Positions 8,002 through 16,570 of a stretch of 40,547 bases of DNA are shown piece after piece (position 1 is the stretch's first letter; every line of letters begins with the position of its first letter). Below the pieces are notes generated by a model. The model saw only the letters and a program-made list of their open reading frames with translations, did no database searches and was not told the DNA's origin. Origin of the DNA: Methanobacteriota archaeon (GTDB taxonomy: Archaea > Thermoplasmatota > Thermoplasmata > RBG-16-68-12); assembly GCA_005878985.1 (NCBI GenBank), contig VBMA01000078.1:1-40547 (forward strand). The letters are read 5' to 3'. Made by a program: the position numbers and the translations under genes.

Positions 8002-9254
8002 GCATCCTCATCCGCGACGTGCAGGTCGAAGGCGACGTCACCCAGGTGTATATCGAGGGAAACCGGATCGTTGAAATCGGCCGGAAGCGCGAAGCGGACA
8101 CGGTGATCGACGGAAAAGGGAAGATCGCGCTCCCGGGATTCGTGAATCTCCATACGCATGCGGCGATGACCCTGTTCCGCGGTTGGGGCGATGACCTCGA
8201 CCTGTCGACGTGGCTGGAGACGAAGATCTGGCCGGCCGAGGCGAAACTCACCGCCGACGACGTGTACTGGGGCACGAAACTCGCGTGCCTCGAGATGGTC
8301 AAGACTGGCACGACGACCTTCAACGACATGTACTTCCACATGGACGCCGCGGCGAAGGCCGTGAAGGAGATGGGCCTCCGCGGGTTCCTCGCCGAAGGCA
8401 TCGTGGACCTCAACGATTCAGAGCGCGCCGCCAAGCAGTTCCGGACGGCGGAGGAAGTGAACCGCCGGATCGAGGCGATGAAGACGGACCGGATCACGCC
8501 CGTGCTCGGTCCCCACTCCATCTACACGGTGTCGAAAGACTCGCTCCTCCGAATCCGCGAGCTCGCGGACAAGACGGGCTCGTTAATCCACATGCACCTT
8601 TCAGAGACAAAGCGAGAGGTCGACGATTGCCTTACGGAAACCGGTGCCCGGCCCGCGAAGTACCTCGATGGCCTCGGATTCCTCGCGAAGGACGTCATCG
8701 CGGCCCACGGTTGCTGGCTCGACCCATCCGAGATCGAGCTGCTGGCCCGCACCGGGACGCGGGTGGCCCACTGCCCAATCTCGAACATGAAGCTCTCGAC
8801 GGGCCAGGCGATGCCGTACGCCGCGATGAAAGAGGCTGCCGTGGTCATGGGCCTCGGGACCGACGGCGCCGCGAGCAACAACAACCTCGACATGTTTGAG
8901 ACGATGAAGGTCGCGGCGCTCCTCCAGAAATTCGCCCATCGGGACCCGACGGTCCTCCCGTCGCTCGAGGCGTTCCAGCTCGCGACGTTCGGAGGCGCCC
9001 GAGCCCTCGGGATCGATGCCGGGTTGATCGGCGTCGACCGCCTCGCAGACCTCATCCTCGTCGATCCGCGCCGGCCGGAGCTCACGCCGCGCCACAACGA
9101 CATCAGCAATTGGGTTTATTCCGCCCACGGGAACGTCGTGGACACGATGATCTGCGATGGCGTCGTGTTGATGCGAGGTCGCCGGGTCCGCGGAGAGGCG
9201 GAAATCCTCGAGAAGGCGGCGGCGGTCGCGAGGGATCTCGTCTCGAGGGTCTGA
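7998..9254 (+). CDS. mtaD: 5-methylthioadenosine/S-adenosylhomocysteine deaminase
   Basis: Amidohydrolase motifs PGFVNLHTHAAMTLFRGWGDDLDLSTWL, HMHLSET, GLGTDGAASNNNLDMF; overlaps the preceding CDS by 4 nt. Confidence 0.93.
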   Translation: MSILIRDVQVEGDVTQVYIEGNRIVEIGRKREADTVIDGKGKIALPGFVNLHTHAAMTLFRGWGDDLDLSTWLETKIWPAEAKLTADDVYWGTKLACLEMVKTGTTTFNDMYFHMDAAAKAVKEMGLRGFLAEGIVDLNDSERAAKQFRTAEEVNRRIEAMKTDRITPVLGPHSIYTVSKDSLLRIRELADKTGSLIHMHLSETKREVDDCLTETGARPAKYLDGLGFLAKDVIAAHGCWLDPSEIELLARTGTRVAHCPISNMKLSTGQAMPYAAMKEAAVVMGLGTDGAASNNNLDMFETMKVAALLQKFAHRDPTVLPSLEAFQLATFGGARALGIDAGLIGVDRLADLILVDPRRPELTPRHNDISNWVYSAHGNVVDTMICDGVVLMRGRRVRGEAEILEKAAAVARDLVSRV

Positions 9255-9255
9255 G

Positions 9256-9819
9256 ATGGCCCTTGACCGGCTGCGCGCGAGCCTCGCGGAATCGCCCATC
9301 GTCCGGTTCGGGGAGTACGAGTATTTCGTGCACCCGATCACCGATGGAATCCCGCTGGGCCGTCCCGAGGTCCTCGACGAAGTCCTCTCCGAGCTCGCGC
9401 GGATCGGCGACTGGAGCCGTTGCGACAAGATCGTCACCGCGGAATCGATGGGCTTCCCGCTCGCGGCCGGATTGTCGATGCGCGTCCGCAAACCGTACGT
9501 GTTCGTCCGGAAGCGTCAGTATGGGTTGCCTGGGGAAGTCTCGCTGAAGCAGACGACCGGATACTCGAGGACGGACATGTTCATCAACAACATCCGCGGG
9601 GGCGACCGCATCGTGTTCGTCGACGATGTGATCTCGACCGGTGGCACGCTCGTGGCGATCGTCAAAGCCCTGCGGACGATCGGCGCCGAGATCGCGGACG
9701 TCCTCATCGTATTCGAGAAGACCCGGGACAAGGCGCGATTCGAAAAGGACCTCGGCGTCCGCATCAAGACGTTGCTCAAGGTCGATGTGGTCCAGGGCAA
9801 GCTCGTCGAGCGAGCCTAG
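9256..9819 (+). CDS. hpt: Archaeal hypoxanthine/guanine phosphoribosyltransferase
   Basis: PRTase motif DRIVFVDDVISTGGTLVAIVKAL; N-terminus VRFGEYEYFVHPITDGIPLGRPEVL matches archaeal Hpt. Confidence 0.9.
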   Translation: MALDRLRASLAESPIVRFGEYEYFVHPITDGIPLGRPEVLDEVLSELARIGDWSRCDKIVTAESMGFPLAAGLSMRVRKPYVFVRKRQYGLPGEVSLKQTTGYSRTDMFINNIRGGDRIVFVDDVISTGGTLVAIVKALRTIGAEIADVLIVFEKTRDKARFEKDLGVRIKTLLKVDVVQGKLVERA

Positions 9820-11070
9820 GGCGGATCGGGCGTTACGGTGGGCTCCGTCGACCGACGATCCTTGTCAACGTTCGCGAGGGCGCGCTTGAACAGGGGTGCG
9901 GGAAGGACGGACACGAGGACCATTACCACCACGATTACGGAGAAAAGCGGGTCGCGAATCACCTCGGCGTTTAGAGCCGACAGTGCGACAATGAGCCCGA
10001 CCTCACCCCGCGGGGTCATACCCCATCCGACGGCCGCAGACTCATAGCGGCTCATCTTCGAAAGCCAGGCAGGAATCCCGCAGCCGATGACTTTCGTGAT
10101 AATCGCGATGAATGTGAGGACGACGCCGAAGACAATCAGCCCGGGGCTTCCGCCCGCCGCCGGGAGGTCCACCTGCAGACCGAGCGAGATGAAGAAGATG
10201 GGTGTGAAGACGGCCCCGAGGTAGCCCGCGCCCTCTGTGAAGTCCTCTCGAAGAGGGGTGCCCCCGAACAGGCTGCCGGCGAGGAACGCTCCGACAATCG
10301 CGGAAAGGCCGACCACTTCCGCGATGAACGCGTACAGGAAGGTGATGGCCATCGCGATGATGAAACCGCCATGCTTGAGTCCGAGCTTCATCCCCTCCAC
10401 CTGGATGCGAACAACCACCTTCCGGAAGAAATAGAGGCCGACGGCCATCCCGACACCGAGGAACGCCAGGGCGGTGCCCACGAGGATGCCCAGCGAGACG
10501 GGGTCGAGTTGCCCCCGGCTCGTCCCGACCACCAGGGACAGGATGATGAGACTCAGGATGTCGTCGACCACCGCCGCTCCCATGATCGTTTGCGCCACCG
10601 GCTGCCGCATCAGGCCGAGATCCAGGAGCACCGCTGCCGCGATGGCCGTACTCGTGGCGGTCAGTGTCGCGCCAACGAAAAGGGCCATCGTGAACTGCGT
10701 CCCATTCACGCCGACGTCGCTCGAGGGAACTAGGAGGAACGCAGCCAGGAACCCGAACACGAGGGGGAGGGCCACCCCACCGCTGGCGACTAGGATGTTC
10801 TTGCGCGTGTAGATCGTGCGAAAGTCGGTCTCCAGACCGATCACGAAGAGGAGGAAGATGGCTCCCAGACTGGCGAAGCTCGTCACGAGCGCGGGGTCGA
10901 ACAGAGTCACGTTGAAGTAGTAGCCGATCACGCTCGGCCCCAGGAGAATCCCTAGCACGATCTCGCCCACGATCGTCGGCTGCCGAAACCGCTTGATCGT
11001 GAAGTGGCTCAAGGTCGCGAGGACCAGAAGAATCGTGAGCTGCTGGTACAGGACCTCGGTGCCCGCCATC
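9816..11070 (-). CDS. CPA2-family cation:proton antiporter
   Basis: About 12 hydrophobic segments; QPTIVGEIVLGILLGPSVIG, LFVIGLETDF, VVDDILSLIILSLV, TPRGEVGLIVA. TATA TTTAATAG about 25 nt upstream of ATG 11070. Confidence 0.92.
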
Positions 11071-11193
11071 GCGGGACTGAAACGCGCCGAGCCTATTAAA
11101 TCGCTAACCGAACACGATTCGTCACCGACCAATGGCGGTCGCTCACATGAGACGCTAGAAGGGTTGCGCGGATCCGCGCGTTTCAGGAGTCGA

Positions 11194-11334
11194 CTATTGA
11201 GTCCGCTTTGCCCGATTGCGGCGCGCTTCGTCCTCGGTCACGATGACGCTGAGGTGCAAGACGCCGTCGTCCGGGTCTGGGTCGTACCGGACACTCCGGC
11301 CCTCCGACAGAATCTTGTGGAACTGGATTTTCAC
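11194..11334 (-). CDS. Candidate small protein (46 aa, GTG start)
   Basis: Translation MKIQFHKILSEGRSVRYDPDPDDGVLHLSVIVTEDEARRNRAKRTQ; TTTGATAG TATA-like element upstream; in-frame stops TGA TAG upstream bound the ORF. Confidence 0.55.
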   Translation of the reverse strand: MKIQFHKILSEGRSVRYDPDPDDGVLHLSVIVTEDEARRNRAKRTQ

Positions 11335-11489
11335 GGTCCCGAGACGGCAGAGGACGCCGCGAGACTATCAAACTCGACGGCGTGGTTCTCCGATGCGATA
11401 GGTGATAACGATTTCACGCCACGGATCCGGCATCCGCGCTGAAGCGAGGAACAGAAAAAGGTGGGATGGGAAGGATCCGAAAGGTGGTC

Positions 11490-11891
11490 TCACTGCTTCA
11501 TCAGATCGAGGCCGTTCCAGTCTCCGCCGAAGTCCTTGACTTGGCCGGTGGCGAGCTGGAACCGGGCGCGGAGCTTGCCGTTCTCGAAGAAGATGTATGC
11601 ATTCCGGAGGCAGGATGTGTAGAGGTTCTTCCTCTTCCCCTTCTGGGTGAGGATGCGCTCGACGCACTGGATGAGTCCGACCTCCTCGAGGATCCGGATC
11701 TTGCGGTAGCATGCGGCGATCGGGATGCCGTACCGCTGGCTGATCTCCTGGGCGCTGATTTTCCGCTTGTAGGTGGCGAGAAGGATTTTGGCGCTGTATT
11801 CGTCGGTCAGAAGCTGGGACGCCTCGAGGGGCGAAAGCAACTTCGAGGTCCCTTGGAATCCGTCATTTTCCGGGCTGGTGTTTCCCTCCAC
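11490..11891 (-). CDS. Winged-helix transcriptional regulator (paralog A)
   Basis: 133 aa; LLTDEYSAKILLATYKRKISAQEISQRYGIPIAACYRKIRILEEVGLI wHTH; GTG start; TATA CTTAAATAT upstream. Confidence 0.85.
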   Translation of the reverse strand: MEGNTSPENDGFQGTSKLLSPLEASQLLTDEYSAKILLATYKRKISAQEISQRYGIPIAACYRKIRILEEVGLIQCVERILTQKGKRKNLYTSCLRNAYIFFENGKLRARFQLATGQVKDFGGDWNGLDLMKQ

Positions 11892-11953
11892 GGTACCGAC
11901 CTCACACAGTTCTGCGCCGTCGATGATTCCCTGGGATATTTAAGCTATCGCGC

Positions 11954-11964
11954 TTGATTATCAA
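11954..11964. promoter_or_regulatory. Operator-like palindrome TTGATTATCAA (copy 1)
   Basis: Palindrome with odd centre upstream of the TATA box of wHTH paralog A; identical second copy 32 bp away. Confidence 0.5.
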
Positions 11965-11985
11965 ACAAAAAACTCGTTTTGACAT

Positions 11986-11996
11986 TTGATTATCAA
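11986..11996. promoter_or_regulatory. Operator-like palindrome TTGATTATCAA (copy 2)
   Basis: Identical to copy 1; 32 bp centre-to-centre, about three helical turns. Confidence 0.5.
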
Positions 11997-12027
11997 GGCG
12001 CCGGAAAACGCGCGCGCACGCGCGCGA

Positions 12028-12372
12028 TCAGGAGTCGAGCGCGGCGTTCAGTTCGATCCACTTGCCGTTGATGTCTTTCTCGACGTCGAACTCGAACTTG
12101 ACCCGGAAGATACCTTCCTGATACACGAGCTGCGCGGATTTCAGGAGGGACCGGTACAGTTTCATGGTCTTGCCCTTCGGCGTCGTAACGATCTGCGCGA
12201 CGTTCAGGAAGCCGGCTTCCTCGAGCTCGTGGATCTTCCGATAACAGGCGGCGATCGGGATGTCATACTTGTCGCTGATCTCTTGGACGGAGCGCGACGT
12301 GACTTGAGTCGCTACGAGAATCCGCTCCGCGTACTCGTCCGTGAGCAAGCGCGAGACGTCCTTTTCTCGCAT
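12028..12372 (-). CDS. Winged-helix transcriptional regulator (paralog B)
   Basis: MREKDVSRLLTDEYAERILVATQVTSRSVQEISDKYDIPIAACYRKIHELEEAGFLN...; clearly related to paralog A. ATG 12372 fits TATA TTAATATC; the longer track ORF (to 12816) overlaps the upstream gene. Confidence 0.85.
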   Translation of the reverse strand: MREKDVSRLLTDEYAERILVATQVTSRSVQEISDKYDIPIAACYRKIHELEEAGFLNVAQIVTTPKGKTMKLYRSLLKSAQLVYQEGIFRVKFEFDVEKDINGKWIELNAALDS

Positions 12373-12476
12373 TGCTCTCGATTCAGTGATGGATATTAAT
12401 GAGTCTTCTATCCGGTTCTCGATTTTGATACTCGCGGATCGGGAGGACGGAGGCCGTTTCCGGGGATCGGATCCGG

Positions 12477-13979
12477 TCACACGATCGGGCGCAGGTCCGC
12501 TTTCGGGACCCCGCCGGACCAATCCCAGGCGAGGCCGAACAACTCCGTGTACGGCTTCTGCCCGTAGAGGACCACGGAACCGTTGATGCTGTCCAAGTGG
12601 AGTACGACCCGGGCGAGGTTCTCCAGCTTCGCGGCCGACGCGCTCTGCGGCGTGACGAATCCGATGAACACGTCTTTCGCGCGGCGGACCGCGGAGAAGA
12701 CGCCGGACATCTGCTCGAGGACTTTCTCCCCGTACACGGACTCGAGCGTGTCGAACGCCATGAAGGCGAGGAACGGACGCTCGGACTTCGGGAGCTGGAA
12801 CTCCACGTTCGACCATTTCAGGTCGGAATCGACGTTCGTGCCCTCCATGTGGAGGACGGTCCGCGAGACGTCCGCGGAGCCGAGCGTGGCCGACTCGAAC
12901 ACCCGCACCTGCGAGTCGAACGCGCCGGGCGGCAGGTGGGGGCTCACGAGCTCGCGGAGGAACTCCGCGCTGCCTTTTCGCGGCGGGACGTGGGCCACGC
13001 CCCGGCCCTGGGCGGCGAAATTGCAGATGATCGCGGTCCGGAGCCAGTCGACGTAGTCCGAGGGCACCGCGTTGGAGATCTCGAACGCGACGACGCGGCC
13101 GCGGTAGAGCCCCCCCGTCAGCCGGTCGAGCGGCTCGAGCCCGAAGCTGACCGCGTCCTTCGAAAGGTCCTTCGCGGGCCTCCAGAGTTGCGGCTTCACC
13201 GGGCGAACCTCCTCATGGATGTCGAAGGCCGTGAGCCGCCCGCCGTCGAGCGTGTAGAGGTATCGATGCTGCTGGATCTGCTGACCGCGGAGCTTCTCGA
13301 TCGTCAAGACCCGAAGCCGGCGGCCCTGGTGGTCCGTCGACGCCAGGCTGACGACGCCGTCCCCCAGGTAGTCGAGGCGCGTCTCGCCGCTGCTCTCCAG
13401 GACGTACAACACGTTCTGCTTGCTCCCTTCCACGAGGTCCTTCTGCAGGACCGTGATGAGCCGCGCCGCCGGGATGCCGTAGTGCTCCGCGAGCGCGTCG
13501 ATCGAATCGATCAACACCAGGGAGCGCTCCGGGATCCGGTCGTCGACGAAGTCGTACGCGGCCTCGAGCTCGGGCAGGTCGAATCCGAGCGTGACCTCGA
13601 GGAAGTTCCCTTTCACCTCGCCGCTGCCGATCGCCTCGGGTTCCTCGTCTTCGCCTTCCTTCCCTTCCTCGAGCTTCCCCTCGAGCTGGTCCAGGGCATG
13701 CCGCGCGACCTTCGTGTTGTGCGAGGACTTCGAACCCGTCTGGAGGACCTCCGGCTTGATGCGATCCTTCAACCAGGTGAACTGGCGATACAACGACTCG
13801 TCGGAAACCCGGGAGCTGAGGTAGTGCGAAGCGGTGACTTCGCCGAGCGCCTCCGTGAGCTGCAACGCGAACGTCGTCTTGCCGGTTCCGGCCGGGCCTT
13901 TCGCGATGAGCGAGTGGCCGCCGGGGGCGTTGAAGAATTCCACAATCTCGCGCGGAATGCGACCGGTGGGTGGCGACAC
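12477..13979 (-). CDS. GvpD/KaiC-like RecA-superfamily ATPase
   Basis: Walker A GPAGTGKTT, Walker B-like RSLVLIDSIDAL, second degenerate RecA-like half. GTG start at 13979 preferred because TATA (TATATAC region about 14007-14015) lies inside the longer track ORF. Confidence 0.75.
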   Translation of the reverse strand: MSPPTGRIPREIVEFFNAPGGHSLIAKGPAGTGKTTFALQLTEALGEVTASHYLSSRVSDESLYRQFTWLKDRIKPEVLQTGSKSSHNTKVARHALDQLEGKLEEGKEGEDEEPEAIGSGEVKGNFLEVTLGFDLPELEAAYDFVDDRIPERSLVLIDSIDALAEHYGIPAARLITVLQKDLVEGSKQNVLYVLESSGETRLDYLGDGVVSLASTDHQGRRLRVLTIEKLRGQQIQQHRYLYTLDGGRLTAFDIHEEVRPVKPQLWRPAKDLSKDAVSFGLEPLDRLTGGLYRGRVVAFEISNAVPSDYVDWLRTAIICNFAAQGRGVAHVPPRKGSAEFLRELVSPHLPPGAFDSQVRVFESATLGSADVSRTVLHMEGTNVDSDLKWSNVEFQLPKSERPFLAFMAFDTLESVYGEKVLEQMSGVFSAVRRAKDVFIGFVTPQSASAAKLENLARVVLHLDSINGSVVLYGQKPYTELFGLAWDWSGGVPKADLRPIV

Positions 13980-14031
13980 AGAACCGCGTCGAAACAGAGA
14001 GGCCGGATATACATAGGTTTCCGTGCCGATG

Positions 14032-14781
14032 TCACTCGCGAGCGCCGATCGAAGAGTCCGCCGAGTCATGGAGCTCCAGACGGAATCGGACTGCGTCGGC
14101 GTGCATCGAGAGATTGTTGAACATCACATAGACGTCGTCGTATTCCCGGCATACCGCGCGGAGCCGGCCGAGGTCCGCGTCCGTGTAGGTGTAGCGATAC
14201 ATCGTCTTTCCTGGTGGGCTCCCATGGAGACGGAAATATGCGAGTCCGTAGGTGGCCGGCTCTTTCTCGAAGGGATCGACGGCATGCACAAGGCCGAGGT
14301 CCTCACACATCTTCTCGACGATGTGAACCGCCCACGGCCCGCGGAGCTCGATCGCCTTGATCGCGTCGGTCCGGATGGATTCGAAGAATCGATAGAGCGC
14401 GTTGCGGTTCGTTTCCGTCGGACCAAACGAGGCCGGTGTCTGGAACACGATCGCGCTCGCGCGAACCGCCTCCGCGATCGCCCGCGTGGCCTCCCAGCCC
14501 TCCCGGACCGGGCGCGTGTCTTGGAACGACCCGTAACTCGACCTCTCGGAATCGGGGACGACGCGGCCGGATCTGCGGTAGGTCGGCGAGGTCGCCTCGT
14601 GGGTGATGAATTGCGAGGCCTTCACGCAGAACCGGAATGCTTGCGGTGCCAGCCCACGCCATTTGAGAGCCCGTTCCACTGAGACGGGCCGGTAGAACGT
14701 CTCCTGCATCTCCAGCGCGTCGAGTTGTTCGATGACGTCGGCCTGACGGCGGCCGAACCCGCAGGTCCCGGTCCAGATCAC
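14032..14781 (-). CDS. DUF72 (YecE-like) domain-containing protein
   Basis: MIWTGTCGFGRRQADVIEQLDALEMQETFYRPVSVERALKWRGLAPQAFRFCVKASQFITHE..., YFRLHGSPPGKTMYRYTYTDADL; typical DUF72. Confidence 0.9.
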   Translation of the reverse strand: MIWTGTCGFGRRQADVIEQLDALEMQETFYRPVSVERALKWRGLAPQAFRFCVKASQFITHEATSPTYRRSGRVVPDSERSSYGSFQDTRPVREGWEATRAIAEAVRASAIVFQTPASFGPTETNRNALYRFFESIRTDAIKAIELRGPWAVHIVEKMCEDLGLVHAVDPFEKEPATYGLAYFRLHGSPPGKTMYRYTYTDADLGRLRAVCREYDDVYVMFNNLSMHADAVRFRLELHDSADSSIGARE

Positions 14782-14839
14782 GTCGCGGATGAAGGCTCCA
14801 AGAAACTATAAAGACGGCCGCGGGACATCGCCGCCCGAC

Positions 14840-16570
14840 GTGAAGAACGAGGAAATCGCCGCCCGGTTCAGCGAGATCGCGGACATGCTTGACATCCTCG
14901 GCGAGGACACGTTCCGCGTCCTGTCGTACCAAAGGGCCGCGCGGCAACTCGAATCGCTGACGGAGAACGTGGAGGACCTCGTGCGAGCGGGGCGGGTCGA
15001 TCAGATCCCCGGCATCGGCGCCGCCTTGGCGGAAAAGATCACAGAGTACGTGACGACCGGTCGAATCACGTACCACGAGGAGCTCCGGGCGAAGTTCCCG
15101 CCGGGCGTCCTCGACCTGCTCAAGGTTCGCGGCCTTGGACCGAAGAAGGTCAAGATCCTGTGGCAGCAGCTTGGCATCACGGATCTGGACACGCTGAAGG
15201 CGGCGGCGGAGAAGCATCTGCTGCGGCGCGTCAAAGGGTTCGGGGAGAAGACCGAAGAGAACCTCGTGCGGGCAATCGAGCTCGTCAAGGAGGGGCAGGC
15301 GCGGGCCTTCCTCGTCGACGCGGCGCGGGTCGTGGACGCGATCACGGAGGGGATGAAGGCCAGCAAGACCGTCGAACGCATCGAAGCCGCCGGCTCGTTC
15401 CGACGGATGAGGGAAACGGTGGGCGACGTCGACATCCTGGCGGTCGCGAAGAACCGCGCCGCGGCCGGGGCGGCGTTCGAACGTCTTCCGGGCGTCGTCG
15501 AAGTCCTCGCGTCCGGGGAGACAAAGGTCGTGATCCGCCTCGCGTACCACGACTACGAAGGTTCGCCTCGCACGATCCAGGTGGACTTGCGCATCCTCGA
15601 TCCGGATAGCTGGGGCGCGGGGCTGCAATACTTCACGGGTTCCAAGGACCACAACATCCGTTTGCGGACGATGGCGGAGCGGCGCGGCGTGAAGATGAAC
15701 GAGTATGGCGCGTTCCGCGACGAGAAGCGGATCGCGGGGGAGACCGAGGAGAGCATGTACTCGTGCCTCGACCTCGCATGGATCCCTCCGGAGATGCGGG
15801 AGGACCAGGGCGAGATCGACCTCGCGGCGACCAATCGCCTGCCGAAGCTCGTCGAGCTCTCCGACATCCGCGGCGACTTCCACGTGCACACGGACGCGAC
15901 CGACGGCACCGAGCCGCTCGAGGCGATGGTCGACGCGGCCCGCCATCGCGGCTACTCCTTCGTCGGGATCTCGGATCACTCGGTCTCCGCGACCGTCGCG
16001 GGAGGAATGACGGCGGACCAAGCGCTCGCGCGGCGCGATCGCGTTCGTGCGCTGAACCGGAACTCGAAAGGCTTCACGGTCCTCCTGGGGACCGAGTGCG
16101 ACATCCTCGACGGCGGCGAGATGGACTATCCCGACGAGGTGTTGAAGGAGCTCGACTTCGTGATCGCGTCCGTCCACTCCCGCTTCACCCTGCCGCGGGA
16201 GGCGCAGACCGCGCGGCTCGTCGCGGCAGCCGAGAACCCAAACGTGGACATCCTCGGCCATCCGACGACTCGGCAGATCGGCTGGCGCGGACCGATTGAA
16301 CTGGACCTCGACGCGGTGTTCAAGGCGTGCGCGCGAGCCGGGACCGCGATCGAGATGGATGCGGATCCGCGGCGGATGGACCTGAATTCGCCGCAGGCCC
16401 GCGCCGCGAAGAACGCCGGTTGCACCCTCTCCGTCGACACGGACAGCCATGCGAGCGCCAACCTCACGTGGATGCGGTTCGGAGTCGGCACGGCCCGGCG
16501 AGCGTGGCTCACCCCGGCGGACGTCCTGAACACCTGGCCGCTCGAGAAAATCCGGGAGTTCGTCCGCTAG
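14840..16570 (+). CDS. polX: DNA polymerase/3'-5' exonuclease PolX (Pol beta-like + PHP domain)
   Basis: HhH motifs GIGAALAEKITEYV, GLGPKKVKILWQQLG; SFRRMRETVGDVDILAV nucleotidyltransferase; PHP domain DFHVHTDATDGTE...GISDHS. GTG 14840 fits the TATA at about 14805. Confidence 0.95.
   Translation: MKNEEIAARFSEIADMLDILGEDTFRVLSYQRAARQLESLTENVEDLVRAGRVDQIPGIGAALAEKITEYVTTGRITYHEELRAKFPPGVLDLLKVRGLGPKKVKILWQQLGITDLDTLKAAAEKHLLRRVKGFGEKTEENLVRAIELVKEGQARAFLVDAARVVDAITEGMKASKTVERIEAAGSFRRMRETVGDVDILAVAKNRAAAGAAFERLPGVVEVLASGETKVVIRLAYHDYEGSPRTIQVDLRILDPDSWGAGLQYFTGSKDHNIRLRTMAERRGVKMNEYGAFRDEKRIAGETEESMYSCLDLAWIPPEMREDQGEIDLAATNRLPKLVELSDIRGDFHVHTDATDGTEPLEAMVDAARHRGYSFVGISDHSVSATVAGGMTADQALARRDRVRALNRNSKGFTVLLGTECDILDGGEMDYPDEVLKELDFVIASVHSRFTLPREAQTARLVAAAENPNVDILGHPTTRQIGWRGPIELDLDAVFKACARAGTAIEMDADPRRMDLNSPQARAAKNAGCTLSVDTDSHASANLTWMRFGVGTARRAWLTPADVLNTWPLEKIREFVR

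Noticed and set aside
12597-14120. 507-aa plus-strand ORF
   Set aside because: Antisense shadow of the GvpD-like ATPase; high-GC codon bias keeps the opposite frame open.
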